Source: Phaseolus vulgaris | Taxonomy: Eukaryota > Streptophyta > Magnoliopsida > Fabales > Fabaceae | Reading direction: 5' to 3' | NCBI RefSeq assembly: GCF_000499845.2 | Contig: NC_023751.2 | Location: 35,391,309 to 35,455,308 of the forward strand | DNA: 64,000 nt | In this document: positions 1 to 11,246 of the stretch, one piece after another | How positions within the stretch are numbered: position 1 is the first letter of the stretch | Layout: every line of letters begins with the position of its first letter | Notes under the pieces: generated by a model | The model's input: only the letters and a program-made list of their open reading frames with translations | Told to the model about the DNA's origin: nothing | Database searches by the model: none | Made by a program: the position numbers and the translations under genes

Positions 1-353
1 AAATAATTATTCACTATATTAACTAAATTAAATATAATTTATATTATTAATAAAATATTATAAAACAATTTCTAAATTTATATTTAAATCAATTATCAAA
101 ATTTTAGCTACTAATATTTTAAATTCTAAATTAGTCTCTAAATGATTAATAGAAACTAATTTAGAATATAAGTAGTTAGTAGCTAAAATCTTAATAACTA
201 AAAGTTAAATACTTTATAAATTTTTATTAATAATATAAAAAATTATTTTAAATACTAATAATTTTTTAATTTGTAAAATTTTTTTTAATTTAAATAATAT
301 AATAATTAATTAATTTTTCTCAAAAATTAATTTTTATTTAATAATTTTTTTAA
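1..353. mobile_element. Partial CACTA-like MITE copy (left end outside window)
   Basis: AT-rich DNA with the inverted arms typical of the MITE family seen intact at 44329-44609 and 57109-57943: phrases such as ctaaattagtctctaaat and agaaactaatttagaat face each other around the centre. The left terminus lies outside the window and the right terminal repeat is decayed, so the limits are approximate. Confidence 0.45.
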
Positions 354-680
354 ATGTGTAAATAAAATTATTTATGAATTATAAAAGTACTCTTTTATAC
401 TTATAAATTTTCACTATAGATAAAATGTAGTTTATCTTAAAAGTTAACATTCTACATCAAATTTTGGTTAATTGAGTAAAAATTTGTGACTCTTCATTGA
501 ATCCAAGTAAACCGACCTAAAAAGTGTTATATGGATTAGCAAGAAAGTATTATTGTATATATTTATTATATGGATTAATGATGACATAAATGAGACATTT
601 TGTAGTAGTAAGTAATGTTTTTAATGTTTAAAATAATGAAATTGATTGGGTAAAACAAGTAATAATAATAGAAAAGAGAC

Positions 681-893
681 ATGAGTGGTCCAATAATGAA
701 GCTGAGCATTGTCTTTTCCTTCCTTCTCATCTCCATCACCCTTCTTTCTGCCACTTCTGCTACAACAACATTCTCATCATCTCCTACACTTCTGCTTCAT
801 TTCACACACCATTCTTTTTGGCCTTTACCTATAATTGCTCCTTATACTATATCTTATTCAACGCTGTTCTTTCTATATATATCTCATTCTTAG
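681..893 (+). CDS. Possible small secreted peptide ORF, 70 codons (doubtful)
   Basis: An ATG-initiated frame whose second Met (residue 6) begins a good signal-peptide-like stretch, MKLSIVFSFLLISITLL, followed by a small-residue region (SATSATTTFSSS) that could hold a cleavage site. The rest is hydrophobic and low in complexity, with no cysteine pattern or known peptide motif, and the frame might instead be the first exon of something longer. It lies about 0.65 kb upstream of the CIA2-like gene on the same strand. I do not recognise a family; a chance frame in CT-rich leader DNA is just as likely. Confidence 0.18.
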   Translation: MSGPIMKLSIVFSFLLISITLLSATSATTTFSSSPTLLLHFTHHSFWPLPIIAPYTISYSTLFFLYISHS

Positions 894-1416
894 ATATAAC
901 AATTTTTTCCCTTTTTCTTTGCTATCATTATTGTTCAGAAAATCGGTAATTTCTCCACTAAAATAACACAACTAATGAAATCAACCAGTTCAGAACAAAT
1001 GAACACTTATTTTAAAACAAATGAACACTTGTTTCTAAAACTTACTATCGAAATTCAGTCAATTTAGCTTAATTTCGAAGCATAACTGAAACAATATGTT
1101 TTTATTAATGTAAGAAAAGATATTACAAATTAAAATATAAAAATAAAAGGAGAAGTTAATTTATAATATTTAAGGGAAAAGAAATCTAAGAATTCTTTCT
1201 TCCTATTTTCACCTTATTTTTCTACAAACACTATGAGACACTCCAAACCCTATTAAGTATATTCATATATCATCATCACAATTTTCTTTATTATTTTTCC
1301 TTCTTCTCTTCCATAACATTACTCATAACATCTATCCACTTTCTTTGGCGGTGTAACACCACACTCTTTTTTTAACCTAATAAAACAAAACAACAACTTT
1401 TATTGTCAACTCATTG

Positions 1417-1429
1417 GGTTTAGGGTTTT
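1417..1429 (-). promoter_or_regulatory. Telo-box (AAACCCTAAACC) upstream of the CIA2-like gene
   Basis: The top strand reads ggtttagggtttt, the reverse complement of the plant telo-box. Such boxes are common just upstream of the start codon in genes for ribosome and organelle biogenesis. This one is about 140 bp before the ATG at 1567. A similar box precedes RPA49 at 62628. Confidence 0.5.
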
Positions 1430-1541
1430 GCACCTTCCGAAATGCCCTTATCTTCTCCACAATTCAAAAAACCTTCTTTCAAATACCTTCTTCTTCAATC
1501 AAGTTCTTCTTTTTTTGTTTTGTTTTACTTGAGTTGAACCA

Positions 1542-1793
1542 ATGAGATCAAGTTGGGGAAGAAGCTATGGATTCAACCACATCTACCCTCACTTCACCAA
1601 CCTTCACCAAAAAACTTCGGACCCTCCGAAAGCGGCCCAACCAAAACTACAACGAAGCTACCATACTCCTCGCCGCAGCGTATCCCAGCCTCTTCTCTAC
1701 CAGAAACCTCAAAAACTCCGAAAAGTTCATCAAACCGATACAGGAGTGTTACAAGGACTCGTCGGAACCGTTGTTAGTGTTCAGAGAATATGA
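1542..1793 (+). other. Upstream ATG and 83-codon frame overlapping the CIA2-like start
   Basis: An ATG at 1542 in a weak context (C at -3) opens a frame different from that of the gene start at 1567 and stays open to 1793, overlapping the main frame by more than 220 bp. If it is transcribed, ribosomes must pass it by leaky scanning to reach 1567, which has G at -3 and +4. The peptide resembles nothing I know. It may be regulatory, or the transcript may start downstream of 1542. Confidence 0.3.
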
Positions 1794-2361
1794 TGCAATC
1801 GACAGCGACGCCTTCTCTTTCGAAAGCAAACGCCGCTTCCAAACGGAACCTAACAGGTTGTCCTTCGGCGCGCGAGAGAGGAACAAGAAGAAGAAGAACG
1901 CGAATTGTGAGGAAGTAGATTTGGATTTGGAGAGGGAAGAGTTGGATTGCGAATCGATGCTGGAGGAGGAAATCGAGGAAGGGATCGATAGCATCATGGG
2001 GAGAAGCAGAGTGGAAGATGCCGACTGCGGCGCCAATGAAGAACGCTTCTCCCACGGAGAGTTCAGTTGGGTGAGGGCGCTCCGGCGAGTTCACGACGAT
2101 TCGAAGTGGTGGAACTTTCTTGTGGTTGACATGCTTCAAGTTTCGCCGCCAATGGAGAACGCTACGACGGAGAATTTGGTTCCGACGAAAAGGAAGAAGA
2201 AGGAGAAGAAGGTGTTGAAGAAATTATCAGAGGAGGGATTGAGTAAGGGTTCACTATTGAAGTTGAATTGCGACGACGTTCAGAAAGCTTGGTCGGACCG
2301 GGGGTCGCCGTTCGCCAGTGGTTTTCCAGGAAACGACGTCGCCCCACGTTTTAAAATCTAG
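1567..2361 (+). CDS. CIA2: CIA2/CIL-type protein, C-terminal CCT domain missing
   Basis: A 264-codon frame with the conserved blocks of CHLOROPLAST IMPORT APPARATUS 2 (CIA2) and its paralogue CIL, nuclear regulators that raise expression of chloroplast protein-import and ribosomal genes. Visible blocks are RKRPNQNYNEATILLAAAYP (residues about 22-41), an acidic segment with MLEEEIEEGIDSIMG (about 130-144), a lysine-rich stretch with KRKKKEKKV (possible nuclear localisation signal), and LLKLNCDDVQKAWSDRGSPF near residues 231-250. In CIA2 this last block is followed by a CCT domain; here the frame ends about 14 residues later, and I find no CCT-like coding in the next 2 kb. Family members are normally over 400 residues. 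The start at 1567 has good context and leads straight into the conserved region. The gene may be truncated or a decaying copy; an unusual distant last exon is less likely. Confidence 0.75.
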   Translation: MDSTTSTLTSPTFTKKLRTLRKRPNQNYNEATILLAAAYPSLFSTRNLKNSEKFIKPIQECYKDSSEPLLVFREYDAIDSDAFSFESKRRFQTEPNRLSFGARERNKKKKNANCEEVDLDLEREELDCESMLEEEIEEGIDSIMGRSRVEDADCGANEERFSHGEFSWVRALRRVHDDSKWWNFLVVDMLQVSPPMENATTENLVPTKRKKKEKKVLKKLSEEGLSKGSLLKLNCDDVQKAWSDRGSPFASGFPGNDVAPRFKI

Positions 2362-2384
2362 AAGAATAAAAGTTTAAGAAAATT

Positions 2385-2730
2385 TGGTAGTACTCATCAT
2401 ATTACACGCATATCAAATAAACAAATCTATATATTATATAATCTATATATTATATAATTATGAATTATATAAATTCACAATAGAGAAATAGAGATTTATG
2501 TGTACAAATATATGTTTTGGTTTAAAATAATTTATTTTTTATTTATATAATTATAATAAAAATTTATACAATAAATTTAACTTTTAAGAAAATTAATGTA
2601 TTTTTTTTTAAATTGTGTTAGAATCGTGTTAAAATTGTCAGAAATCTAGCAAATATTTTTTGAATTGGATATTTCACAAATGCATGTCCTACTGGTGTCT
2701 CCGTGTATCTGATACTTACGGTCATTTAAG
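2385..2730 (-). repeat. Dispersed ~400-bp repeat, copy 1 (inverted)
   Basis: Read on the minus strand this matches the copies at 15964-16363 and 24080-24512 over most of their length: shared phrases include tttctgacaa, ttattgtataaatttttat, cacataaatct, and tatataattcataattat. Its 3' terminal part is missing or rearranged and ends some 25-40 bp beyond the CIA2-like stop codon. Unclassified; no coding capacity. Confidence 0.65.
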
Positions 2731-4469
2731 AAGAGTGTTTGAGTTTTATAAACTCCATTCCTTTATTTACGATTTTTTTTTAATCTAACAATTTTTTTTT
2801 CATTTTAATAAAATTTTTAAATTTTCTATTTTTATTATTTTTGTTTCTGCGTCATAGTAGATAGCAATTAAATAAAAAATAAAACTCCTAACAAAAAACA
2901 ACTTAAAAATAATAAAAGGAATAATTTTAAAAGATAGAAAAAATAGTACATATAAAATAATTTCACATTTTTTATTCCGTTAAATTGTCAACATTTAATT
3001 CAATATATCTTAAATATTTTTTTGCGTGGAAATTAATATAATAAAAATATTTGATTTCATTACATGTAGAGTGTAGAAGAGCTGCGTTACATGTTTATCT
3101 AATCCAACTCAATTTCAATTTAATTACATTTTTTTTTTCGCATTTTGAATGAACCTTTCTTCACTTGATTAAAATTAAATTGTTATAAATTTATAAGTTT
3201 TAAATCTGATCAATCTGTATTAATATAATCAAATTATACAATAAATGTAAAAATGTTATTTTTCTATTATAAAAAACATATATTTATAATAATGTGAATA
3301 TTATTTTGTAAATTCTATTTATAACACACGTATGTTATTGTTATAGCTAAATATTATCTTTAACTTTCTTTCTTAGGATTATATTAACTTGCCACTGTCT
3401 CTCTTAAAAGCATTACTAACTTGTGAAAAATAAGAAATATTAAAATATTGGTTAATTAAAAAGAAAATTCTTAATTTGATTATTGTATTCTATCAATTAT
3501 AATGGTGTGAGACGAGATTGAATTGATAAATAAAATAAATAAATTTAATCTAATCAAATTCAACAAAATTAGACTAAATCTACCTTTATTGAAATAGCTT
3601 ACCTCTAATTTTATGAACTAAAAGTTTAAAATAATGATTGTTTTGAGAGTTATCTTTGAGTTTAACGATAAAATATATATTTTTCTAAATCTTATACTTG
3701 TCACATGCATTAATTAAATTTGAAAATGGTGTTGGGAAAATTAATTTCATACACTTAAAACATAACCATCAAAATTAATGGGAAGGAAAAAAAGAAAGAC
3801 AAAAAAAATTACTTGATAGAATACATAATTGTACAATTTCTCACCCTAAATCTTGTAACTTTCCTACTAAAATCACTAATACGTATAACTTATAGTTTTT
3901 TAAATCATTACTTTAAAACTAAATATTCTTTTAAATTTAATATACTTACGTGATTTTCACACTTAAAATAACTAATATATCTTTTAAATCATTATTCTAA
4001 AATTGTATATTTCTTAAAATCAAATTATTTAAATTGAAAAATTACATATACGTAAAAAAAAATATGTGTTTCCACTAGCTACTATAATTAATATATATTT
4101 TATACAAAATTACAAAAGATAAAAACCAATAGTAGCCTATTTAATTTTAAGCACAACTAAATAAGATTTAACCAATATAGTTTCACCAATCTAATTTGTA
4201 TATAACGTTTGAGAGTATTTTATAGTGTCTTTGTGATTCTGTATTAGATTTTTATTTTTTTTAATGTATTTCACTCTTTTCATGCACTGCTTTTGTTGTA
4301 TTTTTTTTTTTCTTGTATGAGAACATTTCTAATACATTATGGATTATACAATCTAATTTTTTTTCCCAAAGAATAAAGTATTACGAAGTTGACTTTAAGC
4401 TTAACTCAATCTCATACAACCAAGACAAATGCTTCCTACACCCAACATATTTTTTAATTTCCAAAAATA
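2731..4469. other. AT-rich intergenic DNA, no gene seen
   Basis: Long A and T runs and short frames only. I looked here in particular for a CCT-domain exon of the CIA2-like gene and found none. Confidence 0.6.
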
Positions 4470-4770
4470 CTCTTAATTCTGGAAATAAAAATCCGGAATT
4501 GAAAATAATATATTCCAGAAAAATAAATCCAGAAGTGATTATTGAGTTCCGAAAATAAAAATCTGGAAACAAAAATTAAAATTCTATTTCGGACAAAAAG
4601 TTCCAGACTTGAAAAATAATACATTCCGGAAAAACAAATCCAGAAAAGAAATTATTGTGTTTCAGAAATGAAAATTTGGAAACAAGAATGAAAAACTCAT
4701 TCCGGATAAAAAAATCCGTAATATAAAATTTCATTCCGGAAAAAAAAATCTGGAACACATATTTTGGAAA
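4470..4770. repeat. Diverged tandem repeat, ~110-bp unit with TTCCGGA/TCCAGA motifs
   Basis: Unit 1 (about 4501-4610, starting gaaaataatatattccagaa) is repeated as unit 2 (about 4611-4720, starting gaaaaataatacattccgga), with partial units on both sides. Within each unit the short words attccgga, aatccaga and tctggaa alternate in both orientations, giving a finer 25-35 bp sub-periodicity. The open frames on both strands here are products of the repeat, not genes. Confidence 0.7.
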
Positions 4771-4844
4771 TTTTTTTTAAGGACAGTTTCGTCTTTTGCG
4801 CTGATATCGGGTGCAGTGATATGGTGCAGGAAGCAATTGCCTAA

Positions 4845-4927
4845 AACCGACTCATAGGATTAAGGTTTGCACCCACTTATATATAATGAAATGTCATCAT
4901 CTCTAGTCGACGTGGGATCTCCAATAT
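4845..4927 (-). mobile_element. TRIM LTR fragment
   Basis: On the minus strand this begins tattggagatcccacgtcga and continues with ataagtgggtgcaaacct, the same order as the LTRs at 19956-20075 and 59353-59468. The LTR 3' end is replaced by other DNA near 4845. Confidence 0.6.
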
Positions 4928-5620
4928 AAAAATTTTCAAATTGAATAATATGAAAAATAACTATCAAAGTAATCTGAGATTGACTTTTATATTATGTAAT
5001 CCGAAAACTATTTTTTAAAATAAAAAAGAAAAAAAAATAGTCACCACGATATGATGCGTTGTGGATTTTTAAAAAGTTCTAGAGACAATTTTGTAATTAT
5101 ACATAAATGTAGGGATGGAGGAAAAAAATGTAGAAGTTCATGAAAAAAAAACACCAATTCAAGAACTGCATATACCCTATTTATTTTCAGGGCTTTTCTT
5201 CTTTTACCTGTAATAATAACATTTCATAATAAAACACACAATTTTACGTAATATAGAATTATTTAAAATATATTTGAAATTATATAATTTAAAATAGTTT
5301 TATTTATATTGAGGACTTTAGAATTATATCCTAAATTACATAATTCAGAGCAATTATATAATCCTATTTTAATGACCTAATTTGAAATAAATAACTGTGG
5401 CTGTAATGAATGCAATTGATTGGGCAGATGTATTAACTAGTATGAAATAAATTGCGTAACAACCTATGCTTTAAAAAAAGTATCTAACCATAACTATCTC
5501 ATACTTTAATCAAAACTTCCCAAGTTTGTTCATCAAAATAAAAGTTTCCTATTTTTAAATATTTATGAATTCCAAATTGAAATCAATATTCTATTCATTA
5601 ATACTCAATCTAAATATCTC
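4928..5620. other. Intergenic, no gene seen
   Basis: AT-rich, with homopolymer runs; nothing recognisable. Confidence 0.6.
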
Positions 5621-5623
5621 TTA

Positions 5624-6103
5624 CACTACAAAGAGAATAATTAAATAAAAAATAATTTTAGAGACTAAAATAATTAGACATTATATTGACTATATTAAAG
5701 ACTACTTTATAAAAATAAAATTACTTATATCTAAAATAATTTCTATTATTAATAAAAGTTTAGAAACTATAATAGTTTCCAAATCGGTATCTAACTATTA
5801 ACTATTAAGGTTTTAGCTACTAACTACTTATGTTCTAAATTAGTCTTTATTAGACTTTTAGAGACTAATTTAATATCTAAAATATTAGTAGTTAAAACTT
5901 CGGTAGCTAATTTAAATACTAATTTAGAAACCATTTTACAATATTTTATTAATAATAGAAAACACCTTAGATATCAATAATTTTTTAATCTTTAAATTAG
6001 TATATAATTTAGTCAATACAGTGACTAATTATTATTTTTATCTAAATTTGGTTCCTATTTAATTATCTTTTAGTTTTTTTTATCAGCACGATTTCTTGTA
6101 GTA
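5624..6103. mobile_element. CACTA-like MITE, 480 bp, TSD TTA
   Basis: Begins CACTACAAAGAG at 5624 and ends TTTCTTGTAGTA at 6103, so the termini are inverted repeats of the CACTACAAGAAA type with the last base changed. It is flanked by TTA at 5621-5623 and 6104-6106, the 3-bp target duplication expected of CACTA elements. The interior is AT-rich with facing arms and has no transposase frame. It lies downstream of the HAT3.1 3' end, from which it is separated by about 340 bp of unremarkable DNA. Confidence 0.75.
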
Positions 6104-6442
6104 TTAGGTCATACTTTTTATTAAATATTTAAAATATCTAAATTTTATATTTTAATAAATTTTTGGTATTGTATTCATTAATTACTATTTATTTAAATAT
6201 TATTAAGTTATAATTTATAATTAAATACTAAAGTTAGTTAGATATTCTTTTTTTGACAGCAAATGAGTTAGATTCTCTATTCATGAAGTGTTTTATTCAA
6301 AGTTTATGAGACTAAATACCTTGTAATACCTAAATGGACATTTCCTAATATCAATAACTTATAAGAGATTGTTACATGTTCATTTACATCAAACTTTCAT
6401 CATATCATATCATGTGAAAAATGTAATAAAAAAATATAATTA

Positions 6443-9400
6443 TTAGTCAACCTTTTCCCTTAATTGGGCTGTGGGAACATATATAATGGAGGGTTCATTT
6501 GATCCCTTAGCTCTGCAATATTGAACTTCACTTAGTTTTTGCTTCATGCTATCTACTTTACTCTTCACTTTGCTCAGTCTTTCAAATTCCAACTCTGCTA
6601 CCTCAGAGTCTCCTTCATATGTAAAATTTACCCTTCTTTTCCTTTCTTTCAAAAGTTTCTTCAAATTAACATCATCACTCATCTCCATAGAGTCCTGAAC
6701 ATAGAACACCAAAGAGCAACAAATTATTAATAAAACTTCCAACAACATAGGCCACCCTTTCACAAAGTTTAGTTTTTTCTTTATCAGTAATAATGAATAA
6801 ATAAATATGGATCATTTCAGAGAACCCTTTCTCAAGTGATCTGCAAGAAATGCACCTTGTTGCTATTTTCTCTTGATAGAGGTGGAGATGGTTTTTTCTT
6901 CCTTTTCTTCAAAAGACTGTTAGATAATTTATTTTTCTCTTGCCCTGTGATGTTTTGACCATCCTTCTGGGAATGCATCAGAGTAATTTTGGGGACTTCT
7001 GGTTCCAGAAGTTCGTCTTTCTGCATGTTTGGAGATGTAGAATCCTTTGATATCTGAGATGTGGAACTCTGAAGCTGTTCTTCTGATTCATACTGAACAA
7101 AACTCACTTATGTCAGACTTCTTTGCAAATTCCAAGAACAAAACAATTTCTTAATTTTTGTCATAAAAAGATGCTACGTTATTAACAAATTAATATGAAC
7201 AAAATGGCAAATGAATCCTTATCTTCATCATATAACCTCCTATTCAATATATTATTCTTAATTGCCTATGATCTGACCTGAATATTGTAAATCTTATTCA
7301 CCAACTGATTATAAGTATATCAACACTAAAAGATGTTTACATGGATGATGATCATTCAACGGAGACATACAGCAGAATTTCTTAAGAACTATGAATCAGA
7401 GAAAGAACAAATAAAAGAGAAACAATGTTACTCATAAACTGAAAAAAGACAGAGCAAAAGGTTAATGGTAAAGCTTACCTTTCTGGTTTTAAGTGCCAGG
7501 TAACGTGCATTTTTGAACCATTTGCTAACCTGCATTTCTAAGACATTAGTTTCAGAGTTTGAACAGATCAAGACATGAATAAAGACCAAAAACAATGGCA
7601 GTAAGTTGCAGATAGAAATAGTACAATATTTTCAGTTGAATACTTAACGTTTAGCAAAGTTATTGCTGCTATAAGATGAATTTTGATTAGAATAGAAACA
7701 AGATGCAACTAGAGAATGCGAGGCATAACCTTTTCAGGATCTAGTCCCAACTCTTTTGAAAGACCTTCCTTCACGGATCTAGGAGGAAGCTCGTTCTCTG
7801 CAAAAACTTGGCGAAGTTTCTGGCACATTTCATTACAAAACAATTAACAGACACCATTTGTGCATATATAGCTATTTCTATGTGTTGTCCACTGGAATTT
7901 CAAAGGAGGGGAGGGAGGGGGTTAATGACAATTAAGAAAGATGACTACAGGAATTGCCACAAGTGATACCTCAACTGCATCAAGTGGAATTCTGAAACAA
8001 GATCTTCTTATTTGTAAGCCTGAAGAACCCTCTCTTATTCTATCATTGCTCTCATTATTGTGATATTTATTTTCACTTTCATGCAGAGTCATTAGAGTAT
8101 TAACAGCATCAGACTCCTTTTCTCTTCGCTTTCTTTTGCCAGGACCCCAGTCTTCATCTTCACTCACTTGCTCACAAGGTGGAGCATCCTTCCCAAACAT
8201 TTCCTGAAAAGATGTTAAATCAAATGAAACTGATAACCAGAGAAGAAAATGGAGAGCTCTATCTTTTAGTAGCATTTTCATGCACAAACAACACAAAATT
8301 TCCATCTGCACAACAAAGGGCAAAAAGTACATCCAATTGGAAAATTATTTTTAAATCAGTAATGTAAACAAAATTTTCCAACCCAAAACATAAGAAAGAC
8401 AAACACTTTGTAGTTTGTACCAGTTATTAAATGGCAGGCAGTGACTTAACGAAAGCCTTAAATTTTGAATTATTAACTTAAGGCTGAATTTGTCAACTTT
8501 GCTTATGTTGAGTGAGAACTTGGATACTCACATCGTACAGTTTCTTGTAGTCAACGGCTTTACGCTGCCTACGGCCACATGCTATTTCCCCAGATTCATC
8601 AGAATCAATGAAACTATTCACAGAATAATATTCATGACTAAGGTCTTCATCTACTGGAGGACATTCTCCATTCAAAGGCCACAAACTCGAAGAACTGGTT
8701 GAATCATTGGATGAATTTTCATCAGCACCTTCTGTATTGATGCTGTGGCTGTCTTCTTTCCTCTCTGGGTTGTAATCATCATCTTCAGGATCATCTGATG
8801 GCCATTCTTCTTCTGGATTTAGTAATGCAATATCACCATCAGGCATAGCAGCCTCTTCCTTGAATACATCCTTAATTTGTGGAAGAAAGATATTATTACT
8901 TGGGCCAGTAAGAATAACTATATCAAAAGCGAAGTTGAAATCAGAAAAATTGGTGGATAAGAGATTATTAAAGGTAAAAAACCTGCCAACTACTGTCCAA
9001 GGAAAATTGAGTCCCAAGATGGGCATTTGTTGACTCTATTATTTCTATCTTACATTCACAAAACTTGCAAAACCAGCCTTGATCTCCAGGAGGAACTGCA
9101 ATGTATAATTAAGCAATTTATTTTCTAAATAAAGGTTACAGAACAAGTTTACTAGTGTAAACAGGAACTCACTATTTTCAGTATCCAAAGGAGGATTGAG
9201 ACATCTTTGGTGAAAAGCACGATTGCATGTGCCATCACAGAGTATAATATCATTATCTGGGAAAGCTTCATGTAGTTTGCAATTGGCACAGAATATCTAG
9301 ATGAAGAAAACAGAAAAATTTATAATCGACTTTTGAAATGGTGAACCATCTCTTCTCCGAAAGAGTTGATTCAACATAAGAACAGTAAAAATTAATGATT

Positions 9401-11246
9401 CCCCATCAGAAAATTAAAACAAGATACAAAGCGTCATAAAAGGTCTTGAACAGGAAAGAATGCAAAAAGATAACGTAGTACAAGTATATGTAGTTTTGAC
9501 ACTTGCTCACATGTTCATGATAAACAGATCCGTCTGGAGCAATGACAGAATCTTCAATACTACCCACAGAGCTAAGAGAATCCAGTTGGCGTATAACATC
9601 ACGAATACTAAGTTTACAATTTAAAATCTGCTTTTTTGCTCTTAGTAGCTCCTTTTCTGGCCTAATCTTCTCCCGACTGTGACAAGAATAATGATTAGTC
9701 ACCAAACTATTTCTCAAGGGAAAGTTTTGAATTCTAAAATTTAGTTGTTTCTTTTCAATAAAGATCACACTGCATTGCTCCAAAAGCTTAAGTTAATTAG
9801 TTCAAGGCTCATGAGTGGGCTTGAAGTGTGTGTACAATGCACAAGCCTACCTTAGGCGGAAATTCAACATTTACTTAAAATAATGGGTGGCAGGGTTCAA
9901 ACTCATGACTTATTAGCAATAGAAGCTCTAATACCATGTTATAAATAAACTTTTCAAAAACTTATCGCTTGAAGAATTATACATTATCTTCTATCTAATT
10001 TAACCGAACCATGATAAAATGTATTGTCATTTCAAAAACTTCAATAAAGTTTCTTTCAAAAAGCATCTATTTCTCGATCTCTTTTGTTTTCTGTTCCGCT
10101 GGTAATTTTCACTATTTTGAGACACAGAAATAGTTTGAAAACACATCGAAGGTTAGTAGTTCCAGGACAAATTAAATTGTCTAAAAGCATTCTAAAATAT
10201 CCGTGTGAAGACATGACACATGGTAAACACAAGACAGAAACAGGTCCTACTAAGGATCCCAAGGTAATGTTGATTATGAATTGTTTGTCTTTGCTATTTC
10301 ATTTTTGACAAAGTATGGTTCCCTCAAATTGTCAGCTTACATGTAAATTAATTAGAGTAAACAAATTTTTAGTTGTCCTTGACAATGGCTAGAGTCTAGA
10401 AATTCATATATTTTCTTCACAAGTTGTATAATTTCCTTATATTATCTATTTTCTATTGATGGAGAAACTATGTATCATACACAACACTGCCATGATTATC
10501 CTACCAATGTAAAAAGGGTATATATCTACATTTGCTTAGTGTGATACTGTGAAGTGAATACATTTTTCCTACTTAAAAAAAATCCCTTCACAAATTCTTC
10601 TGAAACTGTAGAAGGGAGGTCTAAATCTCATTCAATCATTTAAAGATTAATATTTGCATTTCATTTATCAAACATTTAGAAAATATATATGCTAAAGAAA
10701 AATTGTTCCATACCTTTGACCCTTCCAACCTTCTCCAGAGTAAGCATCAATAAGGTTTTGCTCCAACTTCATTTTGATTAAGAGGTATCTTGTTCTCCTT
10801 TTAAGGCGTGAAGCATCGTCATGATCCATGTTGTCCCTTTGACTATTCTTCTTTTTGCTGCTCTTACGTTTTTTAATTTTTGCCTCCTCATCAACACCAT
10901 TGCCCTCTTTTCTAGAACTATGAGGATTTTTTCTTCCTTGTAGCCTTGTTGAAGACACCATCCGTGAAGAGTTCCCATCAGTTTTATGGAGAGTTTTTCG
11001 AATAATCACTCTTTTATTTGAAGAGTCCTCAAGTGGTGCCTTGATAGAAGAATCAACAACTCTTTTCTTTGATCTGTTCGTACCAACTCTGTATTTATGA
11101 GATCTTGACTTCTCTTTGTGTTCCTTTTTTCGGTGTTTTGTGCTACTTGTTTTTAATTTTGATGATAATAGCTTGGACTTAATCTGTTCCTTTGAGTAAC
11201 AGGATTTTATAGATCCTTTCTTATTTAAATTCTCCGCATCCCGCAT
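6443..11246 (-). CDS. HAT3.1: HAT3.1-type PHD-finger homeodomain protein
   Basis: Ten coding exons on the minus strand: 11246-10714, 9676-9511, 9296-9173, 9095-8983, 8870-8532, 8203-7970, 7819-7730, 7529-7479, 7092-6856 and 6694-6443; total 2139 nt (712 residues), all with GT..AG introns. Exon 1 encodes a lysine/arginine-rich N-terminus ([15 protein letters not shown]), a likely nuclear signal. Residues about 232-288 form a complete C4HC3 PHD finger ([29 protein letters not shown]). An acidic block ([16 protein letters not shown]) follows. Residues about 485-550 are the homeodomain, ending in the recognition helix [10 protein letters not shown]. The Arabidopsis protein is about 720 residues, so this copy looks full length. 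The family is nuclear and binds DNA and chromatin; parsley PRHA-type relatives are pathogen-responsive. The start is the first ATG after the 5'-leader splice acceptor near 11273. Confidence 0.93.
9790..10050 (-). mobile_element. Degenerate LTR-retrotransposon fragment in HAT3.1 intron 1
   Basis: On the minus strand the sequence tggtattagagc (9936-9925) resembles the initiator-Met tRNA primer-binding site TGGTATCAGAGC, and is followed by the plant copia-type leader words catgagtttgaaccctgcc and gaatttccgcctaaggt. The DNA on the LTR side (9937-10050) would be an LTR 3' part. There is no coding region. It sits in the 1.04-kb first coding intron. Confidence 0.5.

Noticed and set aside
1749..2347. 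Minus-strand frames of 61-121 codons opposite the CIA2-like gene
   Set aside because: They are complements of the plus-strand coding region, with low-complexity serine/leucine runs; the plus frame carries the conserved blocks.
4313..4758. Frames of 60-81 codons on both strands
   Set aside because: They lie in the 110-bp tandem repeat and reflect its periodicity; no protein-like motifs.
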